Notes: generated by a model not told the origin, from the letters alone. DNA of 64,000 nucleotides from Chitinophaga arvensicola (GCF_900110835.1 NZ_FOJG01000001.1:2883499-2947498); one strand, 5' to 3'; positions 31,981 to 42,023 are shown, counted from the stretch's first letter. Numbers and translations are program-made.

Positions 31981-33609
31981 ATGCAGGAAATAGGTAGTGT
32001 TACCCTCGAAAATGAGATGGATTTAATCCTGGCGCATAAGCGGACCATGAAGCTGGCAGAAATCGCCGGGTTGTCGCTTCCTGCGCAAACCACCTTTGCT
32101 ACCGCTGTTTCTGAAGTATCCAGGAATACAGTCGATGGGAATACTTCCACCCGGCTCATTTTAGGTGTACAGGTTGTTCAAAGAGTAACCTACCTGGTGG
32201 CGCTGCTCCGGCATAATACTTCCAATATTGATAAGGCCAGCCAGGGATTGGCCTATGCCAAGAAACTGGTTACGAAATATTATATCTCCACAAAAGGGAA
32301 TGAGGTTTCCATTGAATTATTCTTTTTGATTCCTCAGCAACAGGTTGATCTGCTAAAGATCGACGAATGGCGGACCATCTTGCGTAATGAGCCACCGGTA
32401 TCTCCCTATGAAGAAATTAAAAGGAAAAATGAGCAACTGCACGAACTTTCCGATAAACTGCGCAAAAGTGAGGAACAGTACAAGATGCTGACCAACTCGC
32501 TTCCACTGATGATATTCACGATGGACGACCAGGGCAACCTGCTGTTTGCCAATGAATGGCTGGCCATTTACACCGGCAGCAGCATCGCGGAAATAAATGA
32601 AAGTAAATGGACATCCATCATTCATCCGGATGATTATACCTCATTTTCACTGTTGCTCAAAAGTGAACTTATTAAAGGAGCCAGCTCCTTGCAGGCACAA
32701 CTCAGGTTACGGAGCCAGGGTACCGAGGAATATAAGTGGCACCAGGTTTCCATTAATGGTGCGGTATCTGCCCACCAGGAACAGGAATATAGAATTGGAT
32801 TCATTGTGGATATTCATTCGCAGAAAGTATATGAACAAACACTAAAGGATAATATTGAACTAAAACAGATCCAGCAGGAGCTGAAGGAAAATCAGCAGAC
32901 ACTAGAAAATTCGAATATCGAGTTAAACCGTAGTAATCTTGAATTACAGCAGTTCGCCTACATTGCCTCTCACGATTTACAGGAGCCAGTGAGGAAAATT
33001 TTATTTTACAGCAATTACCTTTTAAATAATACGCCGGAAATAGATTCCAAGCGCGCACAATTTTTGTCTAATATTCATTCCTCCTCAGAACGGATGAAGA
33101 ACCTGATCCAGGATCTGCTATCTATTTCACTGATCAATAAAGCGGCCGCAAACTATCAGCAGGTCGATTTAAATGTGATCCTGAGCGAAGTTTTGCAGGA
33201 TCTGGAGATGGTCATCTCCCGGAAAAATGCAGTAATAAATGCTGTTGACCTGCCGGTAATTTATGGAGATGCCATCATGATGCGGCAACTATTCAGCAAT
33301 CTGATCAGCAATTCTCTCAAATTTACGCGGGAGTTATCTCCGCCAGAGATTCTAATCAGCACAGAAAATGGCCCCGGAGAAGTGGAAATTATATTTAAAG
33401 ATAACGGTATTGGTTTTGATGAGAAATACCTGCCTCAGATCTTCGCGCTTTTCAAAAGACTGCATAGCAGAGAAACTTATGAAGGTACCGGACTGGGATT
33501 AGCGATTTGTCGTAAGATCGTGGAACTTCATAATGGTCGTATCCGGGCTTCGGGTAATGAAGGCACCGGCGCTACCTTTTATGTGTCTCTACCTTCCATG
33601 GCATGGTAA
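31981..33609 (+). CDS. Histidine kinase with decayed RsbT-like domain, PAS domain and coiled coil
   Basis: A 542-residue protein. The first 125 residues resemble an RsbT-type GHKL domain: N-box-like TAVSEVSRNT and a GLAYAKKLV segment that lines up with GLPGAKRLV of RsbT, but the DxGPG box is absent, so ATP binding there is doubtful. After a linker come a PAS domain (about 155-290), a coiled coil (about 290-320), HisKA with His331 (ASHDLQEPVRK) and HATPase_c (NLISNSLKF, FKDNGIGFDE, GTGLGLAI). It starts four bases after the phosphatase fusion. The N-terminal domain could dock on RsbS or RsbR and so link the stressosome to phosphorelay. Confidence 0.9.
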   Translation: MQEIGSVTLENEMDLILAHKRTMKLAEIAGLSLPAQTTFATAVSEVSRNTVDGNTSTRLILGVQVVQRVTYLVALLRHNTSNIDKASQGLAYAKKLVTKYYISTKGNEVSIELFFLIPQQQVDLLKIDEWRTILRNEPPVSPYEEIKRKNEQLHELSDKLRKSEEQYKMLTNSLPLMIFTMDDQGNLLFANEWLAIYTGSSIAEINESKWTSIIHPDDYTSFSLLLKSELIKGASSLQAQLRLRSQGTEEYKWHQVSINGAVSAHQEQEYRIGFIVDIHSQKVYEQTLKDNIELKQIQQELKENQQTLENSNIELNRSNLELQQFAYIASHDLQEPVRKILFYSNYLLNNTPEIDSKRAQFLSNIHSSSERMKNLIQDLLSISLINKAAANYQQVDLNVILSEVLQDLEMVISRKNAVINAVDLPVIYGDAIMMRQLFSNLISNSLKFTRELSPPEILISTENGPGEVEIIFKDNGIGFDEKYLPQIFALFKRLHSRETYEGTGLGLAICRKIVELHNGRIRASGNEGTGATFYVSLPSMAW

Positions 33610-33624
33610 TAAAAACTGTTCAGC

Positions 33625-34017
33625 ATGAAAATACTCATGATCGATGATGATCCCGAAGACCGGGATATTCTATTTTTCTCGATGGAAGCCATCGAGAAAA
33701 GTAAAGCATTATATTTTGCTGAGGATGGAGAACAGGCACTTGAAATGCTGGACAAGGATTTCATCGGGAATAATATTCCGGGATTGATCATCCTGGATAT
33801 AAATATGCCCCGACTGGGTGGTACGGATACTTTAAGAGGCATAAAAGGCGATGCACGCTTCCGGAATATTCCGGTCATTATTTATTCGACTTCTATTAAC
33901 CCATTTGAAAAAGAGCAATGCCTGGAGTTAGGAGCGCACTCTTTTCTCACCAAGCCCACTTCTTACCAGGAGAGTGTGGACAATGCGATGTTGTTTTCCC
34001 GGTTTCTTTCGATGTAA
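33625..34017 (+). CDS. Single-domain response regulator (Rcp1-type receiver)
   Basis: A 130-residue receiver with no output domain: acidic DDD (7-9), phosphorylated Asp58 (LIILDINMP), Thr/Ser switch in IYSTSIN and Lys in LTKPTSY. It closes the stressosome operon, 15 bases after the histidine kinase, and is presumably phosphorylated by it. It resembles the receiver at 26091-26519 in kind, so both signalling operons of this window end in the same module. Confidence 0.92.
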   Translation: MKILMIDDDPEDRDILFFSMEAIEKSKALYFAEDGEQALEMLDKDFIGNNIPGLIILDINMPRLGGTDTLRGIKGDARFRNIPVIIYSTSINPFEKEQCLELGAHSFLTKPTSYQESVDNAMLFSRFLSM

Positions 34018-34091
34018 CCTTCCTGTAATATTATAGTGTTACCACGTGAAAATAAACTGCTTGTTGCTAATTTAGCATCAAAGCTAATTCA

Positions 34092-34835
34092 ATGGAGCTA
34101 AAAAGCACACAACCAGCTAAAGGCCTTGCCGATTTTGTTGAAAGCTTTTGGATGATCCGGAATGATGCGACAGGGGAAAAGGAAATTATTGTATTACCCG
34201 ATGGCCGGTTCGATATTATTTTTTCTGCTGACATCAACGGCTCTTTCCGTGCTACACTCAGAGGGCTGGATACGCATCCTGAACAGACAAGCATTCCGGG
34301 GCACAGGGTGATGTTTGCTGTTAGTTTTAAACTACTCGCCGTAGAATATTTACTCGATATTAAAATGGCAGCCGCACTAAACCAGGGACAGCTTTTACCA
34401 GATGGCTTTTGGAATATAGGCCCCGCCGATCTTGAAGACTTTGATGCTTTTTGCGCAAAAATTTCCGGTACCATGACTAGCCTGATCAAACCGGGTATCG
34501 ACAACCGGAAACAGGAATTATTTGCATTGATTTATGCCTCCAATGGTACAATGACTGTAGAGGAATTGTCTGATCGGGTAGCCTGGAGCCGAAGGCAGAT
34601 CAACCGGTATTTTAATGAACAGTTTGGTATTTCTTTAAAAGCTTATTGCAATATTTTCCGGTTCAAAGCATCTCTACAGCAGATTAAAGAGGGGCGGCTT
34701 TTCCCTGAATTGAATTTTGCTGACCAAACCCATTTTATTAAGGAAATCAAAAGGTTTTCCGGGGTAGTCCCGAAAGAATTAGCTAAAAATCAAAACGGCC
34801 GATTTATACTATTATCTGACTTGTCGCAGCAATAG
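34092..34835 (+). CDS. AraC-family transcriptional regulator (DUF6597-type N-terminus)
   Basis: A 247-residue regulator. The N-terminal half (LADFVESFWMI, IVLPDGRFDIIFS, GLDTHPEQTSIPG) is the DUF6597-like sensory fold, and the C-terminal AraC HTH (about 150-235) has MTVEELSDRVAWSRRQINRYFNEQFG and NFADQTHFIKEIKRFSGVVPKE. It starts ten bases before the TetX-like monooxygenase gene and probably controls it. A 13-bp perfect palindrome TGCTAATTTAGCA (34065-34077) lies directly in front of the start and could be an autoregulatory site. Confidence 0.9.
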   Translation: MELKSTQPAKGLADFVESFWMIRNDATGEKEIIVLPDGRFDIIFSADINGSFRATLRGLDTHPEQTSIPGHRVMFAVSFKLLAVEYLLDIKMAAALNQGQLLPDGFWNIGPADLEDFDAFCAKISGTMTSLIKPGIDNRKQELFALIYASNGTMTVEELSDRVAWSRRQINRYFNEQFGISLKAYCNIFRFKASLQQIKEGRLFPELNFADQTHFIKEIKRFSGVVPKELAKNQNGRFILLSDLSQQ

Positions 34836-34845
34836 CTTTGCGGTC

Positions 34846-36111
34846 ATGAAGATGAAGGATAAAAAGATCGCTATTATAGGCGGTGGCCCTGGAGGCCTGA
34901 CTTTAGCAAGACTTTTACAGTTAAAGGGCGCCCATGTGAAAGTATATGAGCGGGATATCAATCAGGAGGTGAGGGTGCAGGGCGGCGCATTGGACCTGCA
35001 TACGGCATCAGGTCTGGCAGCACTGACGAAAGCGGGATTATTGGATGAATTCAAGGCACACTACCGGCCGGAAGCCGGATTGCTGCGGGTGGTGGACGAT
35101 CAGTTGCAAATCCATCTGGATGAACATCAGGAAGGCAAAAAGGATGATTTTGGAGATAGCAGCCACCGGCCGGAGATTGACCGGGGACCATTAAGACAAA
35201 TTCTTTTGAATTCACTGGAGCCAGATACGGTTGTGTGGGATAGTCATATGCTGTCGATTGAAAAAATACAGAACACATGGAAGCTGGTTTTTCAAAATGG
35301 AAATACGGCTACTGCAGATTTGATTGTTGGTGCAGATGGCGCCAATTCCAGGATCCGGCCCTTTGTTACAGCAATTAAACCTTACTGGACAGGAATTACG
35401 ATGCTGGAAGGTTCACTGAAAAATAGCGCGAAAACGGCGCCTGTCATCCACGAATTATTAAAGGGGGGAAAGCTATTTGGTTATGGGAAGGAAAAGACAC
35501 TGATTGTCAGTTCAAAAGGTGATGGGAGTTTTGGCTTTGCAGCCAGTTTTAAATCCAATGAACACTGGGCAAAAGAGAGTGGAATTGATTTTAAAGATCA
35601 TCGCCAGGTGCTTGCCTGGTTCAAAAAGGAATTTTCAACATGGAGCCCGGTTTGGTGGGAGCTTTTCGAAAGTCCGGACACCATTTTCATTCCGCGACCA
35701 CAATATTGCATGCCCCTGGATCAGAAATGGGAGACTAAACCAGATATTACGTTATTGGGTGATGCTGCTCATTGGATGCCGCCTTTTGCAGGGGAAGGTG
35801 TGAATATGGCGATGCTGGATGCGCTGCAGCTTAGCGAAGCGATTACCAATCCGGCATTTAGTGATTCCAGGCAAGCTATTGCCTGCTATGAAAAACAGAT
35901 GTTTGCCCGATTCGCCAAAATAGGTCAGGCTACCTTATTTAATACAGAATGGATGCATCAGCGCAATGCTTTGAAGATAATGTTGACCATGTTTAGTAAA
36001 AACAAATGCAGGCAGGCTTTATTTCTGTTCCGGTATGCGATTCAGACCAGCGTTGTCCCTTTTTTCCGGAAAATGAGGGGGATGCCGTCCTATCAGAAAG
36101 TATTCCGTTAG
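34846..36111 (+). CDS. TetX-like FAD-dependent monooxygenase
   Basis: A 421-residue group A flavoprotein monooxygenase. GGGPGGLTLARLL near residue 12 is the FAD-binding Rossmann motif, QGGALDLHTASG and EIDRGPLRQILLNSLEPDTVVWD match the Bacteroidota TetX group, and GDAAHWMPPFAGEGVNMAMLDA (about 305) is the second FAD-contact region. TetX proteins hydroxylate tetracyclines, but many relatives act on other aromatic substrates, so antibiotic inactivation is not shown. The C-terminus (about 380-421) is basic and longer than in TetX. It is paired with the AraC regulator ten bases upstream. Confidence 0.85.
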   Translation: MKMKDKKIAIIGGGPGGLTLARLLQLKGAHVKVYERDINQEVRVQGGALDLHTASGLAALTKAGLLDEFKAHYRPEAGLLRVVDDQLQIHLDEHQEGKKDDFGDSSHRPEIDRGPLRQILLNSLEPDTVVWDSHMLSIEKIQNTWKLVFQNGNTATADLIVGADGANSRIRPFVTAIKPYWTGITMLEGSLKNSAKTAPVIHELLKGGKLFGYGKEKTLIVSSKGDGSFGFAASFKSNEHWAKESGIDFKDHRQVLAWFKKEFSTWSPVWWELFESPDTIFIPRPQYCMPLDQKWETKPDITLLGDAAHWMPPFAGEGVNMAMLDALQLSEAITNPAFSDSRQAIACYEKQMFARFAKIGQATLFNTEWMHQRNALKIMLTMFSKNKCRQALFLFRYAIQTSVVPFFRKMRGMPSYQKVFR

Positions 36112-36122
36112 TTACAGATGAC

Positions 36123-37019
36123 TCAGTTCATCGTCCTGAATTCATTCGGCGTCATGCCAACGCGTTGTTTGAACAGGCGATTGAAATGTTGGGGATATTT
36201 GAATCCCAATTCGTATGCTATTTCAGCTACCGTTTTTGTGCTGTCGTATATCTTGTTCTTTGCTATTTCAATGATTTTGTTATGCATTAATTCCTGGGCG
36301 CTTGTACCTGTTTCTTTTTTGACCAGGTCGCCAAAATATTTTGCTGAGAAATGAAGTTGCTCCGCAAAATAAGCAACAGATGGAAAGCCAATGGAGTAGG
36401 GTTTTTCAGACGCAAAGTAATCGGTCAGCAGTTCATCAAATTTGTCAATTACCCCTTTGTTTACTGTTTCCCTGCTAATAAACTGGCGGTCGTAAAACCG
36501 ATCGCAATAGTTGAAAAATAATTCAATACTGGATGCAATTACCTTCTTACTGTGTTTGTCGAGGGGCTGTTGTAATTCTGTATCTATCTTTGAAAAAAGA
36601 TCCAGCACCAGCTGTCGCTCTTTTGTAGACAGGTGAAGCGCCTCGTTTGAATGGTAGTTGAAGAAATTATGCTCTCCGATAGCCTTCCCCAAACTTGTTC
36701 CCAGCAGCATGTCAGGATGAAATACGAGTCCATGGCCTATGGGCTGATAAGCATCTGTTTTGTTTTCTACGTCAATCATTTGCCCCGGGGAGATGAATAC
36801 AAGTGTGCCTTCCTGGTAGTCGTAGTATTGACGGCCATATTTCAGATCTCCACATTTCACATCTTTTAAAAAAATGCAGTACAAGTCAAAATACATCTTT
36901 GACCCGGTACGCTTTTTTGCTTTTGAAAAATCCAATATGCTGACCAATGGATGATGTGTTTCATGATTATTGAACACATTGTATTCAGCGATTGTTTTGA
37001 AGTGAAATACTCTTTCCAT
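36123..37019 (-). CDS. AraC-family transcriptional regulator
   Basis: With the ATG at 37019 the protein has 298 residues (MERVFHFKTIAEYN), the usual beginning for this group. The longer reading to 37124 adds a hydrophobic stretch with no family match. An N-terminal cupin-like sensor (about 20-170) is followed by an AraC HTH pair (PSVAYFAEQLHFSAKYFGDLVK and VAEIAYELGFKYPQHFNRLFK, MTPNEF). It is divergent from the aldo/keto reductase gene (37187) and convergent with the TetX-like gene. Regulators of this layout usually control the divergent oxidoreductase. Confidence 0.9.
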   Translation of the reverse strand: MERVFHFKTIAEYNVFNNHETHHPLVSILDFSKAKKRTGSKMYFDLYCIFLKDVKCGDLKYGRQYYDYQEGTLVFISPGQMIDVENKTDAYQPIGHGLVFHPDMLLGTSLGKAIGEHNFFNYHSNEALHLSTKERQLVLDLFSKIDTELQQPLDKHSKKVIASSIELFFNYCDRFYDRQFISRETVNKGVIDKFDELLTDYFASEKPYSIGFPSVAYFAEQLHFSAKYFGDLVKKETGTSAQELMHNKIIEIAKNKIYDSTKTVAEIAYELGFKYPQHFNRLFKQRVGMTPNEFRTMN

Positions 37020-37138
37020 AAACTGCTGTTTGCTGCTGCGAAAATAGGTATAATTCGGCGCCTGTATGTTGTCATAACGGGCAATCAGGAATATTGGTAG
37101 TAAAAGCAGGAATATATCTACCAATACCGGTTTTTTAA

Positions 37139-38170
<1,032 letters not shown>

Positions 38171-38209
38171 AACATCTTCCAGGTATATAAATTCACCAAC
38201 TGAATATTT

Positions 38210-38695
38210 ATGGTAAAAGCGATTATGGGATTATTCATCCTCATCTCCGGTGTGCAACTGTGCCATGCACAAACCACCACTTCTACATATACAAAAGCAG
38301 AACAGGACATCTTTGATCTTTCTAAAAAGAAGTGGGATTGGATGGCAGTTAAAAATATCGATTCTTTAGGTGTACTGTTTGACGATAAATCTGTATTTGT
38401 TCATATGGGAGGAAGTTGGGGGAAGGCACAGGAACTCAATGTTATAAAAAGCGGCAATATCTGGTATAAGAAAACCAGTGTTTATTCCGTGTCCGTGAAT
38501 TTTTTCGCTAATACCGCCATCTTATTGAACGATATTGACCTGGTGGCAGTCGTTGGTGGCAATGAGGTTGTGAATCCTTTTATGGTGACCGAAGTGTACG
38601 TAAAGGAAAATGACAGGTGGAAGATGGGGTCACTTACTTTTTCAAAACTTCTCAGACCTGTTAGAACGACCGATCAGATCCCGCAACAAAAATAA
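38210..38695 (+). CDS. Secreted NTF2-like (DUF4440/SnoaL-type) protein
   Basis: A 161-residue protein with a signal peptide (about 1-20, ending CHAQ) and an NTF2-like fold. It has an N-terminal helix (AEQDIFDLSKKKWDWMAVKNIDSL), LFDDKSVFVHMGG, and a closing strand pair with VKENDRWKMGSLTFSKL. Proteins of this fold bind small hydrophobic ligands or act as isomerases and cyclases. It sits between an aldo/keto reductase and secreted hydrolases. Confidence 0.85.
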   Translation: MVKAIMGLFILISGVQLCHAQTTTSTYTKAEQDIFDLSKKKWDWMAVKNIDSLGVLFDDKSVFVHMGGSWGKAQELNVIKSGNIWYKKTSVYSVSVNFFANTAILLNDIDLVAVVGGNEVVNPFMVTEVYVKENDRWKMGSLTFSKLLRPVRTTDQIPQQK

Positions 38696-38710
38696 TTAGA
38701 TATAAACATC

Positions 38711-39788
38711 ATGCCTATAAAATCTGTACGCTTTCTGCTAACTGTCGCATTAATTACACTGGCCGGAACAGCCGTCAGGGCGCAAAAGCCCCTGGTGATT
38801 GCTGCGCAGGGTAGCTTTTCCGTTGGTGGTATCCGTATTACACAACCCGGTAATTTTGATTTGAGTAACGCTTTAAAGCCCGATGGACAGACCTTTCACG
38901 GTGATCATGTATATGCTTTTTACCAGGTGCCGGTGAAAGCCCATCGGTATCCACTTGTTTTTTTACACGGTGCAGGACAGTCCAAAAGAACCTGGGAAAC
39001 TACACCCGACGGAAGGGAAGGTTTTCAGAACATTTTTTTTAAGGCGTGGCTTTGGTGTTTATTTACTGGATCAGCCCCGGCGTGGCGAAGCTGGTAAAAG
39101 CACAGTTGCTGCAACGATTACACCTACTGCCGATGAGCAGTTCTGGTTTACGCAATTCAGGATAGGCAATTATCCGGCCTATTTTTCGGGTGTGCAATTC
39201 CCAAAGGATACTGCTTCCCTGGAACAGTTCTATCGGCAAATGACACCTAATACCGGTGCTTTTGATGCCGGCGTCGTTTCAGATGCTGTTGCCGCTTTAT
39301 TTAATAAAATCGGAGACGGTACGCTGGTCACCCATTCGCAGGCCGGTGGTCCTGGATGGCTAACGGCTATCAAAAATGAAAAGGTGAAAGCTATTGTTGC
39401 CTACGAGCCGTACAGTGGTTTCGTTTTTCCGAAAGGAGAATTGCCGCCACCTGTTACCTCTAGCGGTCTTTTTGGCGAGTTAAAGGGAATTGAAATTTCG
39501 TCTGAAGATTTCAATAAGCTAACCAGGATACCGATCGTAATTTACTACGGAGATAACATTGCAGCAACACCCACTACTGTGTGGAATAAAGATCACTGGC
39601 GTTCGGGGCTTGAAATGGCGAAGATCTGGGCTGCCACTGTTAACAAACATGGCGGTGACGCCAGGGTAGTACATTTTCCGGAGATAGGGATAAAAGGAAA
39701 TACGCATTTCCCGTTTGCTGATTTGAATAACGTGCAGATAGCAGATGTTTTGTCGGCATGGCTGCACGAAAAAGGACTGGATAAGTAG
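38711..39788 (+). pseudogene. Secreted alpha/beta hydrolase interrupted at a run of eight T
   Basis: Frame one (from ATG 38711) reads a signal peptide (ending VRAQ) and the hydrolase N-terminal half up to YPLVFLHGAGQSKRTWE and EGFQNIF. It then passes T8 (39033-39040), leaves the family pattern and stops at 39097. A frame one base shifted carries LRRGFGVYLLDQPRRG, the nucleophile region VTHSQAGG and the His region GNTHFPF to 39788. Removing one T would join them into a normal protein of about 358 residues. This may be a real loss, a slippage (phase-variation) site or a homopolymer sequencing error. Catalytic Ser and His are intact. Confidence 0.85.
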
Positions 39789-39836
39789 TATCCCGGTTTG
39801 ATAAACTGATTGTATAAACTAATTTGATAAAGAGAT

Positions 39837-41498
39837 ATGAGGATGAAAATATTTGAGAAGAAGATCATAACTATGTTGTTGGTACTTATTTCCGGGCATT
39901 GCGCGACGGTTTACGGACAGGAGAAAGTACTTGACGCAAGGCAGGAAAGTATAGTATTTATTGCATCGCAGATGGCACTGGGAGAACAGGAAGTGGTAAA
40001 AACTGCTGTTGTGCAGGGATTGGATGCTGGTTTAAGTGTAAATGAAATAAAGGAGGTAATGATTCAATTGTATGCCTATGCCGGATTCCCCAGAAGCTTG
40101 AATGCTATTGCTACACTGGAAAATATCATTAAAGAACGTAAGTCCAAAGGAATAAATGATCGTGAAGGAAAGGCCGCATCCGCAGTGGTGTTTGACTCAT
40201 CAAAGTTTCAATATGGCAAAGATGTACAGACGAAGTTGACTGGTAGCACTGCCACAGGCGCGCCCCAGCGGTTTGCTCCTGTTATAGATACATTTTTAAA
40301 GGAGCATTTATTTGCAGATGTGTTCAGCAGGGACGTGCTGGATTATCAGACCCGGGAGATCGCTACCATTGCTGCACTGGCCAGTATGACCGGAGTGGAG
40401 GGACAATTGAGGTCCCACCTGAACGTTGGGAAAAATGTAGGGCTAACGGAGGCGCAACTACGTCGGATTGCTTTTTTGATTGCTGTAAAGGTGGGTTGGC
40501 AGCAAGGGAATGCGGTGACGGGAAACCTGGATAGTATGTTTAAAAGCGGAGGTACGCGTTTAATGGCGACAGTAAACGGGGTCACTGTAGAAAAGGTTAC
40601 TTTTCCTAACCGGAAGATTGCGATAGTGGCTAACGTGTTTTATCCGGCGGGTTTTGAGAAGGGGAGAAAGTATCCGGCTATATTGATCGGTCATCCGGCA
40701 GGTGGTGTGAAAGAGCAAACAGCTGGTATTTATGCGCAGCAGTTGTCAGAAAAGGGATTTATAACGCTGGCATTCGATGCTTCCTATCAGGGAGAAAGTG
40801 GTGGAGAACCAAGATTTTTGGAAGATCCGGCCATTCGTGTGGAAGACTTCCGCGCAGCAACAGACTACCTGAGTATCCATACATCAGTTGATCCGGAACG
40901 TATAGGCGTGCTTGGTATTTGCGCCGGTGGCGGATTTGCCATTAAAGCCGCTGAAACAGAACATCGTCTGAAAGCGGTAGCCACTGTAAGTATGGTTGAT
41001 CTGGGGCAGCTTCGCCGCGAAGGGTTAGCTGGTGTACTGAAGCCACAGATGCAGCAACGGCTGGATGCCGTAGCCCAACAACGTACCAGGGAAGCCAACG
41101 GCGAGCCAATCAGGTATGTGAACTATGTGTTTAATACACCGGACGAAATACCGGCAGGTGCAACAGGTATGTATAAAGAAGGCTACGACTATTACAGAAC
41201 ACCCCGGGGACAACATCCCAATTCTCAGAATAAATATGTGTTTACCAGTCTGGATAAGCTGATGAACTTCACGGCATTGGATCACGTGGAGATGATTGCT
41301 CCCCGTCCTTTGCTGCTGATTGCAGGTAAAAATGCGGATTCACGTTATTTTAGTGATAAGGCTTACGCCAGTGCAGGAGGACCGAAAGAACTCTTTGAGG
41401 TTACAGGCGCATCACATATTGATTTGTATGACAGACCGGCATATGTATCTCAGGCAGTTGCAAGATTGAGCGAATTCTTTAACAAACATTTGAAATAA
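39837..41498 (+). CDS. Secreted fusion of two carboxymuconolactone-decarboxylase-like domains and an alpha/beta hydrolase
   Basis: A 553-residue exported protein (signal ending VYGQ; starts at 39837 or 39843). The two CMD/AhpD-like domains are at about 35-115 (QLYAYAGFPRSLNAI) and 145-245 (FSRDVLDYQTREIATIAALASM, HLNVGKNVGLT). From about 270 there is a dienelactone-hydrolase-like domain with GHPAGG, nucleophile Cys362 in GICAGGG and His527 (GASHIDLY). CMD and hydrolase genes are usually separate neighbours. Their union in one chain, plus the cupin gene six bases on, suggests successive steps on one organic acid or lactone, but the substrate is unknown. Confidence 0.85.
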   Translation: MRMKIFEKKIITMLLVLISGHCATVYGQEKVLDARQESIVFIASQMALGEQEVVKTAVVQGLDAGLSVNEIKEVMIQLYAYAGFPRSLNAIATLENIIKERKSKGINDREGKAASAVVFDSSKFQYGKDVQTKLTGSTATGAPQRFAPVIDTFLKEHLFADVFSRDVLDYQTREIATIAALASMTGVEGQLRSHLNVGKNVGLTEAQLRRIAFLIAVKVGWQQGNAVTGNLDSMFKSGGTRLMATVNGVTVEKVTFPNRKIAIVANVFYPAGFEKGRKYPAILIGHPAGGVKEQTAGIYAQQLSEKGFITLAFDASYQGESGGEPRFLEDPAIRVEDFRAATDYLSIHTSVDPERIGVLGICAGGGFAIKAAETEHRLKAVATVSMVDLGQLRREGLAGVLKPQMQQRLDAVAQQRTREANGEPIRYVNYVFNTPDEIPAGATGMYKEGYDYYRTPRGQHPNSQNKYVFTSLDKLMNFTALDHVEMIAPRPLLLIAGKNADSRYFSDKAYASAGGPKELFEVTGASHIDLYDRPAYVSQAVARLSEFFNKHLK

Positions 41499-41503
41499 GG
41501 AAG

Positions 41504-41995
41504 ATGATGTTTAAAATAGCCTTTTCATTTTTAATGACACCTTGCCTGTGCATTGGTATCTGCCATGGACAAAGTAAGAAGCCCGCTGCTGGGAGTCAGA
41601 ATAGTGAAGGCGTGTTCCCCAAAGGCGCCAAAATTACCAATAGTAATTTTACGGGTACTGTTTACTTATACCCGATGATTGCCGCAGATAGTATAAACGC
41701 TACCGATGTAGGCAATGTAACTTTTGAAGCAGGTGCGAGATCCAGATGGCACCTGCATCCGGGTGGGCAGATCCTGTTGGTAACCGGAGGTAAAGGATAC
41801 TACCAGGAAAAGGGGCAGCGCAAGGTGATATTGCGTAAAGGTGATTATATAAAGTGTCCGCCAAATGTTGCACACTGGCACGGTGCCAGTGCTGATAGTG
41901 CTTTCAGCCAGGTGGCCGTTACAGGGCGGGAGAAAGGGCCAACGGTATGGCTGGAGGCGGTAGAGGACACTGTTTATCTGGCTGGAGAGAGATAA
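41504..41995 (+). CDS. Secreted cupin-domain protein
   Basis: A 163-residue protein with a signal peptide (about 1-22, ending CHGQ) and a single cupin barrel. It has a metal-site HLHPGGQILLVTGGKGYY (His-x-His-x4-Gln/Glu pattern) and second histidine motif VAHWHGA. Secreted cupins of this type are commonly encoded next to CMD genes. It starts five bases after the CMD-hydrolase fusion, so the pair is an operon end. Its job could be isomerisation or ring oxidation on the same substrate. Confidence 0.88.
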   Translation: MMFKIAFSFLMTPCLCIGICHGQSKKPAAGSQNSEGVFPKGAKITNSNFTGTVYLYPMIAADSINATDVGNVTFEAGARSRWHLHPGGQILLVTGGKGYYQEKGQRKVILRKGDYIKCPPNVAHWHGASADSAFSQVAVTGREKGPTVWLEAVEDTVYLAGER

Positions 41996-42023
41996 GGCTG
42001 ATATCTGTAACTACGGCGTTTAG

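Noticed and set aside
37020..37124. Longer N-terminus of the AraC gene at 36123
   Set aside because: The added 35 residues contain a hydrophobic stretch unlike AraC proteins; MERVFHFK at 37019 matches the family.
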